A stretch of 64,000 nt of DNA from positions 48,713,794 through 48,777,793 of the forward strand of contig OY294046.1 in assembly GCA_958510825.1 (NCBI GenBank), written 5' to 3'. Made by a program: the position numbers and the translations under genes. Of this stretch, positions 44,886 to 58,073 are shown in pieces (positions within the stretch are counted from its first letter, which is position 1; every line of letters begins with the position of its first letter). Origin of the DNA: Brachypterus glaber (taxonomy: Eukaryota; Arthropoda; Insecta; Coleoptera; Kateretidae). Below the pieces are notes generated by a model. It saw nothing but the letters and a program-made list of their open reading frames with translations, was not told the origin of the DNA and searched no databases.

Positions 44886-47049
44886 TACATATATAATACA
44901 CGGGCGAAAAGTAAAATTTTGATTTCGTAGGTTTATTACCCTCGGGCGGGCTGGCCGGCCGGCGCTCGGCTTCTAAAAAATCGAAAAATTTAACTTTTTT
45001 ATATTATAAATAACTATATTGTCCTACAAGTTACTTGGGCCTATGTGAGAGTACCTTAACTTCTCTTACTCTATCAGACACAAACTATCAAAACTCAAAA
45101 GTAAAAATTTATGGCGTTTTAAAATGACCTTTGCAATATCTTTAAAAATATGTATATTTTCTGCAATAGATAAATTAAAATTATAGAATTCTAAAATGTA
45201 GAAGTAATTATATGAAACATATGAGTTAATGTTATCCTTAAAAAATACCACGTAATGGCTGGTAATTACTAACCTACGGGCTAATTTCTGGGATTTTGCT
45301 GTAATTTTCCGGAAAGCTATACGATTTTTTTCAATGTGCACTTCAAATAAAACATGGTTTGGTTCATTTCTTTATTTGAACTTCATTATGTTTATGTAGG
45401 GTAGTCAGGGAGAAAAATAAGTACTAGAATATGCGAACATTTACTGAAATAAGCAAATAAATTTTGAAATAAAATTCATAATTTCAAGTCCACGTTTTGC
45501 ATAAAAACACACTCCTTAAAATGGGCAAAAACATTAAACAACCATTTCTTATAAGTAATGATATTATTATGCAGTCACATGACTAGAATACTTAAACGAT
45601 AGTTTTCAAAATTCCAAAATAGTCAAAAACCTACACAAAAAGAATTCTATGTACAGAGAATTTGGGAAGTGCAGGGCACTTTTCAAAATTTATATTTTTT
45701 ATCGAGTTCCAAACATTTTTCGAAAAATCCTCTCTTTGTCCGTCCGCCCGTCCAGCTGTCGGTCCGTCTGTGTGATACGTTTTTTGTTAAGACGATAACT
45801 CGAAAATGAAATAACCAATAGATCTCAAATTTTCAGGAAGGATCAAATTATATGAGAGGAAAAGCCATATTTTTGAAAAAAATCCCTTCAAAAACAAAAA
45901 AAAATATTAAAAATAGAAAGAAAAGTCCGATACAGTCAAAATTTTCGTAAAACATTATTCAAAACTACCAATTTTGAAAAAAAAATACATTTATACTAAA
46001 TTTTATCAAAATCAAACATTAAAAAAAAAAAATAAAAAGTATTTTTTTAATTTTTCCATGTTTTTACACTTTTTAAATTCCTGGACTCTAGCTAAAAACT
46101 TATCTCTAAAAATATTTTTTATGTGGTGAGAAACAGTTATAAAAGAAAAAGCGTACTAGGACTAGTACGACACAAGTATCATAATAAACTCCCAAAAAAA
46201 AATCTGATGCAGGCATGTTATTTTCTTAAATGTACAGCAAACATGCAAAAACAGTAATTCCACATTTTACATAATTTGACCTACCTAAGTATCGATTCTT
46301 ACTAATTTTGTAGTGCTTTCTTGATATAATATACAAGCAAAAGGCGATAATTATTTGACCCATGAACAGTTTTCGCCAGTTTTAAGATTTTTTAATTTTT
46401 TTTGGGATTACGCTGTACCGGGTGATCCAAAGTTCCCGACCCAATCAGTTTTCTCCGAAATGGTAAAAGTTATGGACAAAATTTTATCGGGTTCTTCGAT
46501 GAGGTCACCTAAGCTACAAATTAAGGTGGATTTAAGGTTTTCAGTTTATAGAATTACGGGCGTAGCGATAGTAATTTTTTTAATTTTTAGTGGCATGTAT
46601 AGGAAAACTAACTTAAATCGAATAATATTTTAATTTTATATATTTATCACACACAGTCTTTAATATACATACAAGCGTTAAGAAGTTATTTCCTAAATAT
46701 TATTTTTCACCTTTCACCAAGTTATTTTAAACGAAAAAACAGTACAAGTTTTCTTCTAATATCTCAAAATTGGATAACATGGATTTATCGGTTTTTGCAT
46801 GTTTGCTCCACAAATAATGCAAGTACCGGTACTTGAATGCTCTGTATTGCAGGTTTTCAGGACACTATACTTAATTTAAAGCCAGTAGACAGGGAGCTAA
46901 GTGGCTGAGCAGCACCTAGAAAGATTAAAATAGTGTTTGAATAAAATATAAATGAATTTCAAGATTTGTTTTATTAGCTCCTTGTATAATCTCGTAATCC
47001 CCAAGACTTTTTCCTGGTGACCATCCTGCTTAGAGCTCAAAAACAAAAT
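44886..47049. other. Intergenic DNA, no gene seen
   Basis: Includes a GC-rich spot GGGCGGGCTGGCCGGCCGGC near 44944 and a CCGTCCGCCCGTCC patch with downstream sequence (45735-45850) shared with 56041-56170. The plus-strand frame at 46355-46633 contains no recognisable domain; its DNA (ACCGGGTGATCCAAAGTTCC) reads like a repeat terminus. Confidence 0.5.
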
Positions 47050-47217
47050 CGAGGGGCTGACCGCGTCTGACATTTGTACAAAAGAGTTCCTTTTTGCAAA
47101 GAGTTTTTCGGAGTTCCTCCGGAGTTCCTCCTGTGTTCCTTAAGAGTTCCTCTCTGGAAGGGATAATTTTTGGCAACTAAGCCGTAGAAATTACCGCTGT
47201 GCAAGCACTACTGCCAA

Positions 47218-47460
47218 TAAGGCACCTTCAAAAATAGCCTTGTCCCTGAAGGTTTCTGCCAAACTTGGCGCCCCAAGATTACCTTCAGCAAAAGAAAGCT
47301 TTGTTTTGTCCCTGACGGTTTCTACCTACCAAACTTGGCGCCCCTTCAGAACAAAAATTAGCGTCCCAAAATTACCCCATCAGAAAAAAAGCTTTGTCCC
47401 TGACGGTTTCTACCAAACTTGGCGCCCCTTCAAAAAAATTGGCGCCCAAAGGTATCATGT
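47218..47460. repeat. Minisatellite with TTGGCGCCCC units
   Basis: Two to three imperfect units carrying GCTTTGTCCCTGACGGTTTC and ACCAAACTTGGCGCCCC, separated by 60-90 bases. Confidence 0.75.
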
Positions 47461-47574
47461 TTTGATAAAGTGTTTGTAACAGCTCATCTAGTTTGAGCAT
47501 AAGAACATTAATCCACATGGGTAATAAATAATAATTGTTTCTGACCGCGTCTGAAATTTATACAAGAGAGTTCC

Positions 47575-47800
47575 TTTTTGCAAAGGGTTCCTCCAGAGTT
47601 CCTCCATTTTGTAAAGACTTCCTCCATTTTGCAAAGAGTTCCTCCATTTTGCAAAGAGTTCTTCCAGAGTTCCTCCATTTTGTAAAGAGTTGCTCCATTT
47701 TGCAAAGAGTTCCTCCATTTTGCAAAGAGTACCTCCAGAGTTCCTCGGAGTTCCTACAGAGTTCCTCGGAGTTCCTTCAGAGTTCCTTCTGAGTTCCTTT
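47575..47800. repeat. 20-bp minisatellite
   Basis: Repeats of AGAGTTCCTCCATTTTGCAA with variants that replace CATTTTGCAA by AGAGTTCCTC. Because 20 is not a multiple of three, successive units shift frame, and the minus strand stays open in more than one frame. Confidence 0.85.
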
Positions 47801-47837
47801 GGCTTGTACAAAAGATTTCCTCGCGGTCAGCCCCTCG

Positions 47838-48992
47838 AAAAAAATAAATGATTATTATTTAATATTTAATTATAACTATTATTAATTAAAAATTAAAAAA
47901 ATAGTATACATAAGTAAAAGGCTCATTCACCATAAATATATTTAATAGCAGAACCGCTATCTTCATTGGAATTATTTATAATTTGGCTTTAATCAGTTAG
48001 ATGGCACTATCAGTATTTTAAATATAATAATATTGTCTTAGTATCAGCGTGACCACCTTTCTATTTTCTATTTTTTTTAGACAAGCGCCTAATTGCAGCT
48101 GTCTGTGCAGGAGTTTGGTTTGGTTTTTTCTTGGTGTGGACTTTTTTTTAATGAGGGGGCCGTGGTTTACGTTAAGTTGGTTTGGCGTCTGTTTGGTGTT
48201 TTTTTGTAAAAAAATGTTTTTTATTTAAAATAACATATTGAAAAACGGTCAGCGCATGCGCAGTTTATCAAAACGCTGCATCAAAAGAGTAGATTTCGGC
48301 CACTTTTTAAAAACAAATAGAAAAAGTTTTTTAATAGATTTTTTGGTAGATTTTTCTTTAGTAGATTTATTTGTAAATTTAATTTATTTAAATTAAATAA
48401 CATAGAAAACATTATAAATTCAATACTTTATTTTTGTTTTTTTAGATATCTAAAAAATATTTTTGATAAACTTTTATGTCTTTGCATTATTTACAATTAT
48501 TTTTTTTTAATCTTATGAAATTTTTTAAAATTGGGTTTTTGGTAGATTTTAGTAGATTTTTAGATAGGTACAATTTAGTAGATTCTCAAATATAAAGGTG
48601 GTCACACTGCTTAGTATGCTACTTTTCTGTTATTAATATCCACTGATTTAAACTAGTAAAAATTAAAAATTATTAAATAATAGGTAATCTTTCGATAGTC
48701 TAGCGTACAAAGGTGCTAAGTACATAAGGTTTCCCTATATACTTAGTATCTTTAGTAATTTTTTTCACTTATATATAGAAACAAAAATATTACATGTTTA
48801 GAAACAGCTAGTTTTAGATCTAAGAAAAATCTACACCTAAAGAAAAGGTCATCAAGGAATTAAATTTTCATTCCTCTGTAATTGAGGTTAATTATTAATT
48901 TTATTTCAAAACTTAGAAGAATTTTAATATTATAAATAGATACTTTATAGTTTTTAAAATCACGATTTTATTATTAAATAGTAGATATAATA
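47838..48992. other. Intergenic DNA, no gene seen
   Basis: AT-rich. Clustered TAGTAGATTTTT-like words at about 48335-48590 form a weak local repeat. Confidence 0.5.
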
Positions 48993-49460
48993 CAGGGTGT
49001 ATCAAAACTTAAGTTAAAAAAATTACATATGTACTTATACATCAATAAAAAAAATTGAGCAAAGTTTGAGAGGGGGGTGTATGTATGAAATTTTGAGATA
49101 AGAACGTTTTGTTTCCACCAATCCCAGAAGCTGTTACAATTACCTATATTAGTGGGTAAATCGCCCAATTGGTTTCTATGGAAACAACAATCTTTTTTGT
49201 TTTTATGTAAGTCCCTCGGTAAGTCCCATTTCAATTCTTTCCTTTTTTCTAAATAAGATTAAAGGGAGTTTAAAAATATTTCCTTAAATAGTATCCGATT
49301 TAAGTTTAAGTAGGATTATAACAAAGAAAAACACTTAAGAACAGATTGGTGGAAACAAAGTTCTTATCTCTCTTACCCCCCTCTGATATTTTGCTCAATT
49401 TCTTTTATTGCTGTATAAGTACATATGTAATTTTTTTAACGTGAGTTCTGATACACCCTG
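48993..49460. mobile_element. Inverted-repeat element, CAGGGTGTATC ends
   Basis: Left CAGGGTGTATCAAAACTTAA and AATTACATATGTACTTATAC are inverted on the right as GTATAAGTACATATGTAATT and GATACACCCTG. Inner GAACGTTTTGTTTCCACCAA pairs with TTGGTGGAAACAAAGTTC. Ends of this type are common among insect mariner-like MITEs. Non-coding. Confidence 0.83.
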
Positions 49461-52060
49461 TTTATAAGTAATAATTTTATTTTCAGTATTTCAAGTATTT
49501 TCAGGCAATCCTTTATCTCCATTATTTGTCTTAATAAATGGCCACGCTTTTATTTTAATTGTTTTAGGAACTTTAAATCACCCTGTTTTAGAGCCCCTAA
49601 ATCTTGTTTTGGCGTCTTCTTGAGATAATGCCAACGTCAAAAAAAATGCAGGTACAGTTGGTTAAAAAAATGGAAGATTGTGGATATAAAAAAAAATTTA
49701 CATTGTAAATTGAATTTTTTCCATTTGACAAATATTTCTTTACTTGTCATTAAATGTCATTAAATTTAAGTTAAATTGTGATACATTATTTTTTTAAATG
49801 TCAAACAGACATAACCCTATTTAAATAATCCACATTCACACAACTAAATTTTGTGGAAAACATAAAATTTTACTTACCCTTACTTTTCCATTTTCTTTAT
49901 CAACTGTACTATAGCCTGTTTAGTGTAACATTAAAAAAAAGAAAAATTATTGTTTACTATTTTGTTCTCCTATCCCTAACTCACGTTTCTAAGAGCAACC
50001 TAAAAAAGTAGCTCAAACCTTAATATTAACATATGTTATCTGTTAAAGTAGCAAAAATTGGACATTTTCACCAAAATAAACAGGTGTTGGCTAAAACATA
50101 ATACAATCCGAGTAAGTAAAATCGTATTACCAACTTAAAAATTAGCCCACCATGCCTTGGAGCACCTTACTCGTCTCAGAAGTACCGTAAATAATTATTA
50201 TTTTATAATTTTAGTCATAGTAAAAGCACATACTGAACTTCCTGCGACTAATACTTAAAGACTCAAACAGTAGATCAAACAAAAAACTTTTTTGCTCTCA
50301 TGTTGTCACCTTCGCCAAAATTTTAAATTAACACGGGCCAACAAGGATTTTGTGATCGGATATTTTTTTATTTTCTGACTGCCAAACAAGCATTTTTTGT
50401 TTCCATGACGTATATATTTTTTTTCAGCTATAAGCCATGCTAAAAATCTAATTCTTTAATATGAAGTGTAGAAAAAACCCATGCTAAAAATCTTATTCTT
50501 TAATATGAGTGTAGAATTTTTAATTTATGGACTTTTTGGTCTACATCAGCATAATCAAAAGAAGCCATTTGACAAATTTTTAGAAAGATGGAAACAAAAA
50601 TAAAATTTGAACCACTCTAATGGAGCGGATTTTTTTTTATTTTTCCTTATTTTATTTGAAATCAGCGGTATCGTAAAAAGTCGTATGCAAAAATTCAGAT
50701 TTTTGTCCTGGCCCACTGTGCAGTTTATCAAAACCCTTACTTGATAGACAAAAACGGAAGTTATATTCGAAATCAACTAAATCAAATAAATTACCCAAAA
50801 TCAGCTGAAAATTTGTTGGCCTGTGTAATTATTAAAATTGAAGGTTGGTTTACCTAATAATCAGCCTAGGACTGGAGAGATGAGATCGTGAAAAAAATCT
50901 AATAAGCCGCCCCCCCCCCCTATTTTGGGGGCCCCTCATACTTTGTTAAAAACCGGGAGGCCCCCTGGTCAGTCCGGCTTTTATACCAGCCTTGGGGTAA
51001 ACCAAGCTTAATACAAAAATTAATAATTATCTTTTTTTTTATAATTTAATATTTAATTAGAAAATCCCAGAGGCATAGCCATCGAGGAACTGGGGAAAGG
51101 GGAAGCACTCCCCGCAACACCATCGTGAAAAAAGTTGGTAAAAAATTGAAGGAATATTTAAATAGTATCTTTTCAGTCAAAAAGTTGGCAAAAATTACGA
51201 CCCTTGTTTGTATCTTCTAAAATTTTGGTTATTGTTTAATCGAAAAGTTGCCAAATAAAAAAATGGTGGGATAATTATGGCATGGGTGCAACCCAAATGA
51301 TTGCAAAATGAATTTAATATGCAATACAAATAAAAGCAAACCAAATTTATTGTAAAAATACTAAATACAAAGAATACAGTATAAAGTTTATATTGTTAAT
51401 TATACCAATACCTATTTTAGATTTTAAGCTTTCACGGCCATTAAGATATAAAGTTCTTTATATACCAATACCTATTAAGAATTTTAACCCTATAATGCAC
51501 CTTTGGGAAAACTGGGCATTAAGACCTCTGAATTCTTTAATAATCAAAATTACAAATTTTATAGGCATCTAGTTTTCACTTGGGAACAATGCTCTTCAAG
51601 TTGGAGTACATATCTATTGATAGATGACAATATCTAATATTTCCGGTAAATATTTGAACAGCTGATCATATCACGCACTTTTGAGATTTGCTGGTGTGTT
51701 GGTTTTTGTTCAAAACCGTGCCTTTGACTTCGAAAAATGTTTTATATTATTTTGTTAATGACTACGTATATTTTTTAGTTTTGTATTTGTTTTTGTTCTT
51801 TATGTGCACAATGTTTCCGGATGGGTTTGAAAAAAATATTGTATCAACATTTCCGAAATAAAAGAAAAAAAAATCAATATTTATATATTAAAAAGTCAAA
51901 AGACCTATTATAAATTTTTTCGTTGCAAAATTAAATTTTGTGCAGTATAGGGTTAACAATTAATTAAAGATATATGGGTTGTTCTTTAATTTTTTATTTT
52001 GAGGCGATCTAAGCCAATAAATATTCTTGCCTTAATTTGTCCCGCAAGTTGTGTACAAAT
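49461..52060. other. Intergenic DNA, no gene seen
   Basis: Near 50416-50515 a segment of about 45 bases (CCATGCTAAAAATCTAATTC) is directly duplicated. A GC-rich repeat-like patch lies at 50900-50990 (CCCCCCCCCC and GGGGGCCCC). A patch at 51065-51270 (GGCATAGCCATCGAGG, then repeated AAAAAGTTGGCAAA words) recalls the start of the array at 62630. Confidence 0.5.
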
Positions 52061-52440
52061 CGACACTCCCAAGCAACAAGGATGTAACTCAAGTTAGACC
52101 CATTTTGAGTTATACTCATAGGTAAACGCCTTAAAAAAAGACACACATGGTGGTACTACTCAGGTTTCTCCACAGTCCACTTTAAGCAAAAGTTTACTTA
52201 AAATCACTAAAGTAAAAAAGTCCAAACTTGAATATTATCAGAAACAAACAGTAAATAAACAATAAATACTTAAACAGTTAAATAGAGAATTTTATAAGCT
52301 TTCAAATGATGTATCACATGACTTCCTTTTCCACTTCAATCATTTACCCACCCTTAAATAACAAAAAAAATATTTTAGAAATTTAGCTGTCGTGAAAAAT
52401 GACAATATATGAGTTACGGCTTTGTTGCTTGGGGGTATCG
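52061..52440. mobile_element. Inverted-repeat element, CCCAAGCAACAA ends
   Basis: CTCCCAAGCAACAAGGATGT followed by AACTCA at the left pairs with TGAGTTACGGCTTTGTTGCTTGGGG-type sequence at the right. The inner CAAATGATGTATCACATGAC sequence is similar to the arms of the 33851 foldback. Non-coding. Confidence 0.75.
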
Positions 52441-53269
52441 AAATGTGATAATGGCCCAATCTATGAAAGTAGAGAATAAGGACTAGTAACTTGTAGTTCG
52501 ATTTGGTTACGTATTGACTAAAAAGCGCTGGTATCTACGAGCGAGATCTGAAGCCTTCTAGATCGTAATTTTAATTTTTAAATAGTAGTTAGTGGGTGCC
52601 TTCTAGATGGCGCCATGCGTAAACAGTGACATTATAAACATATGTTCAAAGTGACGTTTCTTTTTAGTATGTGTTTTTATGAGAACATCTTCTTTGGTTA
52701 TTCTAAGGTAAGTTATAGATACCTAGTATATGATTTTAGAAATAATAAATAGGCTAGCCCACGCAGTCTCTAAATCTTTATATGTGGCACATCAAATGAA
52801 TTCTTAAGTACTATATTCTCTTGTGTCAACTATGGATACGTTTAATGCTACCAAACTATAGTAAAACCATTGTAATCACAAAATACTAAAAGTAATCACA
52901 TAATTATTATACCGATAAAAGTATTTTAGTTTAGTAGCAACTTATAAAATATTTTGACGTTATTTCTAACAAACAAAATTTTAGGTTATGTGTCATAAAA
53001 TTTTATAAAATCATAAATCTAGAGTGCTCCATATCTCGGTCTTACACTATTTCGCAATCTGGTGGATTTCAGTTATTACATAACACGAAAAAGCTAGTTA
53101 AAACTGCGGAGGGTCACAGGGTTGGCCCAATCTAAAAGTAATAAATGTAATGGTTAAAAAAGTAAGTTAAAGATAGGTTTTTAGAGTATCTTATTTCCTT
53201 TTTCGGGCATTCACAGGAAACAGATCCAGAATCTAGTGATTTGGAATTAGCCGCGAAATAGTATATTAA
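52441..53269. other. Intergenic DNA, no gene seen
   Basis: No coding, RNA or repeat feature recognised. Confidence 0.5.
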
Positions 53270-53791
53270 AGTACAAGTTTCATAACATACGTTTTTAGCG
53301 CACGAGTACAAGTTTAGAAAACGAGCCGCTTACGGCGAGTTTTCTAAAGTACTAGTGCTCTAAAAACATGTTATGAAACGAGTGTTTTATACAATTTTTT
53401 CTATTTTGCTCTAAAATTTAAAAAACTTACATTTAAATTGATGACTGATTTAGGGATTTTTGTTTTGGGTTGCATTACAGTTTACACTATGTTTAAAATT
53501 CTAAGAAGAAATGATATTTTGATATATTTTACAGTCATCTCTTCTTTTTTCACTGCAATTAACCAGTCCACAATTTTAACACGGTAAAATATAACACAAA
53601 CACAAAATTTTGTAAAAAATTAAACTTTAAATCGACATAGACATTTGCACGCAAAACGTCAAGATATAGGCTTTTTGTATGTTGCCAACCCAACAGAAAA
53701 AAAGTAGAGACCTCTTATGGGCCTATAAGAACACGCAAAATGCGTGTGATTATGAGCTTATAAGAGCCGCAAAATAGAAAAAAATTATATT
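53270..53791. mobile_element. Dispersed element D, copy 2
   Basis: Reverse-complement match of 30351-30800. The left end is a hairpin of about 110 bases (TTTCATAACATACGTTTTTA with AAACGAGCCGC against GGCGAGTTTTCT with AACATGTTATGAAA). The right end is CACGCAAAATGCGTGTGATT and TTATAAGAGCCGCAAAATAG. Copy 1 has lost half of the hairpin. Confidence 0.82.
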
Positions 53792-53965
53792 AATAAAAAG
53801 AAAATCGCTTTATTTCAGGGTATGCATTTAAAATACCACGGATCTAAACCATTATATCGTCAATCAAAGTGAAAAATTTCGTATATCAAAATTTTACTTT
53901 GTCGTTCTAAATTATAGGAAACCTAAATGAAATGATATTAAACACATAATACAGTTAAAGTTTAA

Positions 53966-54202
53966 CTCCCTAAAGGTTCACATGCATATTCTACACGGTT
54001 TATAATTAGTAAATCTATGTCAATTCCTCTCTATAAAAAAATGCATACACAAAACTCCATATTATATTTTGCTCCTAAAATCTATAACATAATTCCATTA
54101 AACATAAAAAATATTAAAAATAAAACATCGTTAAAAAAACACCTTAAATCGTATATTAAAAACAATTATAACGAAATAAAATATAAGATATTCTTAGATT
54201 GA
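53966..54202 (+). pseudogene. LINE reverse transcriptase C-terminus, truncated
   Basis: The frame reads SHAYSTRF, then SILYFAPKIYNIIPLNIKN and a basic LKKHLKSYIKNN segment before the stop. The H-x-Y-x-T-R motif followed by Y-x-P-K-x-Y-N-x-x-P is the standard C-terminal end of jockey-group non-LTR reverse transcriptases. All catalytic parts are absent. Confidence 0.75.
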
Positions 54203-54489
54203 CTACCTGTTTTTTTTTGCTTACCTATAACTGCTTTTTTTTATTCATACTTAACTTTTTGCATTACCTTTTACTTACCAATCCAACAAACCAATTTTAT
54301 ATTTTAATAAATTAGTTAATAGTTAATTCTAATTAAAATAATACAAAACAAATTATAATAGTTAATCTTAGTTAAGTTAATCCAATACAAGATACCGCAC
54401 ACAAACTTTGTTTAGGCGGATCTAAATACTGTATAAATTTTATGTAAAAGTTCTTGAGAAATAAATTTGATTTGATTTGATTTGATTTA
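53966..54489 (+). mobile_element. 5'-truncated LINE, 3' end with TTTGA tail
   Basis: A reverse-transcriptase C-terminal coding piece (53966-54202) is followed by an untranslated stretch. The end is GAGAAATAAATTTGATTTGA plus further TTTGA units at 54464-54488, a typical microsatellite-like LINE 3' tail. Confidence 0.75.
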
Positions 54490-56541
54490 GAGACCCTACT
54501 AAATTATGGTTGTTAAGCAGAGATAAATAAATTGAAAATTGACAGTTTTTGAATATAAACTACTACAGCAATAGCAAGGGGAAAGAGAGCTCTCAAACTG
54601 AATCTGAAATCTAAATTTCTTATTTCAGCTTCAGTTTGAGTATAATAAGAACGTCTGATATTTAAAGTATCAGATATTCTTAGATCCTCTGAGAAATTTT
54701 GATAAAAGAACAGACCTAATCTTCGAGATGTATGCTGGTAATTTTTACGCACGATTCTCGATAAATTGAAGATGTCAATGGGTAACCTGCATATTCAAGG
54801 CGACAGTATGCTAATGAATCTTTTCTTGCGCAATTTAAATTTGCGTTTCAAGAATTGTTTAATCAATAATTAAATACTAGTTTTCATAAATCACAAAAAC
54901 TATTAAAAGATTAAAGCTTATTCATACTTGTAATAATATTTTTTATTTTATTATTATACTATTCACAGCGCCTGCGCTAGAATAGTATTGTACGGTAGTT
55001 TCGAATAATAATAAAAAAAATAAAAAATCGTCCTAGACAAAAAAATCTTGGATATAAAGGAGGGTATCGCATTTTGGGCTAAATCGCTTGCAACGATAAG
55101 ATTTTACATGCTTATAGATACATCAAAAATAAATACTTAGCCAAAATTTCAGCCCTTTTTACATCCGGGAACATACTTTAACTAATTATTTTAATTACGA
55201 ATTTTGGCATATGTCAATGTACGATTTAGCAACATTGCACGAAACTTCAAGTGTTAAATGTCATCTCGTCAAAATAAAAATAACTTTGCACATTAACTAC
55301 TACAGTGGGGTCAAAGAAAAGGGTCTGTGTTGTGTTCTCTTGACTATAAAATTAAAATATTTTGTTGTGTTTTATTAGTTTTTACGAATTTAATATGCTG
55401 TAATTCAATGTGTAATTAGGCTGGACTTTTGTGACTAGTTTCTTAAGTTTCAGTACGATTATGGAGTTATTTTTGAGGTATTTATACCATAATAACAATG
55501 TAAGCAAACCAGCAGCTTCAACGATAAGTTATCGTCGATAACCCAAAGCATTAGTTTCATGACAGTGTTACCCAAGACAAGTAATTTAATGTGGCTTTCA
55601 ACATGTTAAATTAATTTATTTCCATGATATGATTTAAAACTAGATTATGAAAAAGTTACACATAGACTTTTAACTTTTAATATTAAATAAAAGTATGTAT
55701 TTAAAAATAAATATATTTAATTAATACTGTACAGTGTTTTTATTATATATTCTACCTAAATGTATTTATGTTGGTTTTTAGATAAACAAAAAATATCGCT
55801 TTTTTTCCATATTTATCGCAAGAATTATGCGATGTTGTCAGGTTTACGATAACAAATAACTCCTGAGTTTTTAATTTTTTTTTTCATATTTTTCTTTATT
55901 AACAAATACAAGTTTTTCATCATTTCTTTTCATTTTGCACTTTTTTAAACATAAACGAACTTTTCTTATTTAGCCCAAAACTCCTATTTAAAACGATACC
56001 CTTCTTTGTTTCATGAAAAAATAAGCAAATATTTTTTCAAATGCCCGTCCGTCTGTCCATCCGTCCGTCCCATGTAACGATTTTTGTGAACACGATAACT
56101 CAAAAACGAATAATCCGATCGACTTGAAAGTTTCAGGAAAAATCAAGTTCTACGAGGGGAAGATCCCTATGGTTTTTGAAAGTAATCCCCCCAAAGACAA
56201 GAAAGTTATGGGGGTTAAACTATTAAAAAAATCGAAAAATGCTAAAAGAAATCCGATTAACGTAACTTTACTTTTTTTTTTAACTCTGTACGATGATTAT
56301 AAAATAGATTGATGGAATAATAAATTAATATTTTTATCAGGAAAAATTACTTTTATTATAAGGATCAATTCTACCAATTTTAAAAGTAATCCCTCTAAAA
56401 ACAAAAAAGTTATGGGGGTTAAACTTTTTAAAAAATAAAAAAAAAATCATTATTTTTATTTTTTTTTAATTTTTTTTTTATTTTTTCGTTTTTCCCAAAA
56501 AGAAAATTTAAAAAATATTTTTTTTTCTTGCATTTTTTTTT
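54490..56541. other. Intergenic DNA, no gene seen
   Basis: Apart from the repeat shared with 45735-45850 (56041-56170, CCGTCCGTCC then CACGATAACTCAAAAACGAA), nothing is recognised. Poly-T/A tracts lead into the gap. Confidence 0.5.
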
Positions 56542-56741
56542 NNNNNNNNNNNNNNNNNNNNNNNNNNNNNNNNNNNNNNNNNNNNNNNNNNNNNNNNNNN
56601 NNNNNNNNNNNNNNNNNNNNNNNNNNNNNNNNNNNNNNNNNNNNNNNNNNNNNNNNNNNNNNNNNNNNNNNNNNNNNNNNNNNNNNNNNNNNNNNNNNNN
56701 NNNNNNNNNNNNNNNNNNNNNNNNNNNNNNNNNNNNNNNNN
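56542..56741. other. Assembly gap, 200 N
   Basis: A run of exactly 200 N following poly-T sequence. The round length suggests a placeholder, and frames crossing it are meaningless. Confidence 0.99.
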
Positions 56742-57221
56742 GGGATTCTCAAGAACATATAATTACTAACTTAGATGAAAATATTTTAAAACATTTAAAA
56801 TTAATGATAATACTGTCCTTTTTTGGACTTTTCTGTTTTTTCCATGTGTTTTTTTTAAGTATGTTTTCCAGCCCTGGGCCTGGTGCTATTTCGGACTTTT
56901 CAGAGAGGGTATTCTATTTTTCAGATTTATTTCATCGACATTGTTCCCCCACTTTTTTTATTAATTTATATATTTAATGACAATGAACGGGATTACTCCA
57001 ATATAGTTACAAAAGACAAATTTTATAAAAATTGGCAAATAATTTAAAGAATAATAAATTATAAACTAATATAATATAACCACAATACGCCACTGTTTAG
57101 CACATGTAGGTACTATTTATAGATATTGCCTCCCTTTAGAGAAGTCAATGCTACAAATAAGAATATATAGCCTTAAAAGTAGGGACAAATGAAAAAAAAA
57201 ACGGCAGAATTGTAGTTTTTA

Positions 57222-57865
57222 ACCCACTTCCAAAAAGGAGGAGGTTATCATTCGACGTGTGACTTTGTTTTTTTTATGTTTGTTCCCGCATAAATTTGAG
57301 ATGAATGAACGGAATTTGATTAAACTTTTTGCAACTTAAAGAGGGCATTCCTGAGGTGGTCCCGTTTCAATTTTACGCTAGGGTTAGCCTGATAATTAAG
57401 ATAAATCTAATCATTTTAACGCAATTTCACTTAAAACCGGCTTAATTTGGTTCCATTCCAACTAAATTTTTAGAGAAATATCGGATAACTCGGATCCGGG
57501 TAACTTCATTAAGAGATCACTCAAATATTACGACATACTGAAAATCTTTAAATACCGCTAAACTTGATTCTCTGGACTTGTAATATTAAAATACCAAGAG
57601 AAAATGATAAATTAACGCTTAAAGTTTAACAAGATTTTATTTAGTATAAAAAATAAAATAAGGTTGGTTGGACTCTTGGGCGCTGAAATAAAAATATTAC
57701 TTTTATTTTTTAGAAATTTATCTTTAAGATGATGACGTCACAATGCACTAACAGTGCGTTGTGAAGTCAGCAGCTTGCCGAGATGGAAGGACAGCTATAA
57801 TTTAGCTTAGATGACGTTACAAATCTACAAGTTGTGTCACTAAAAGGTAAAAAATAAAAACTTTT
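57222..57865. repeat. Common insect repeat, CACTTCCAAAAAGGAGGAGG start
   Basis: Begins CCCACTTCCAAAAAGGAGGA and GGTTATCATTCGACGTGT with a TTTTTTTATGTTTGTTCCCG block. From memory, this beginning is widespread in insect non-coding DNA and is thought to be a transposon end. Its right limit is uncertain. The 57732-57770 part forms a small hairpin (GACGTCACAATGCAC against GTGCGTTGTGAAGTC). Confidence 0.5.
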
Positions 57866-58073
57866 CGCAAAAAAAAATGAACCGACTTATATGTCTCTAA
57901 AAAGTAAAAAATTAAAAATACTTAAATCGGTGCCAATTTCACAGCAAACAATAATAACATAATAAAAAAATAACTGTTAGTAATTAATTTAGGGAATAGT
58001 GAAATTGGCACCAATTTAAGTATTTTTTATTTTTTACTTTTTAGAGACAGAAGTCTGTTCATTTTTTTTTGCC
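57866..58073. repeat. Inverted repeat, arms about 75 bp
   Basis: CGCAAAAAAAAATGAACCGA and CTCTAAAAAGTAAAAAATTA on the left pair with TTTTTTACTTTTTAGAGACA and TGTTCATTTTTTTTTGCC on the right. AATCGGTGCCAATTTCAC pairs with GTGAAATTGGCACCAATT. Confidence 0.8.

Larger units (their letters stand above)
47050..47837. mobile_element. DNA element with terminal repeats and internal minisatellites
   Basis: CGAGGGGCTGACCGCG at the left is exactly inverted at the right end (CGCGGTCAGCCCCTCG), and TGTACAAAAGA-type sequence follows each end. The left end motif (CTGACCGCGTCTGA) recurs internally at 47541. Two minisatellites fill the inside: units around CCAAACTTGGCGCCCC (47218-47460) and 20-bp units of GAGTTCCTCCATTTTGCAAA (about 47575-47800). 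The minus-strand frames are products of the 20-bp repeat. No transposase. Confidence 0.82.

Noticed and set aside
46355..46633. 92-residue plus-strand frame
   Set aside because: No recognisable domain, and the DNA around ACCGGGTGATCC looks like a repeat end.
47488..47811. Overlapping frames with NGGT and LFAKW repeats
   Set aside because: The 20-bp minisatellite leaves several frames open; there is no evidence of a real protein.
56456..56977. Frames of 100 and 149 residues on both strands near 56.5 kb
   Set aside because: Most of each frame is the 200-N gap.
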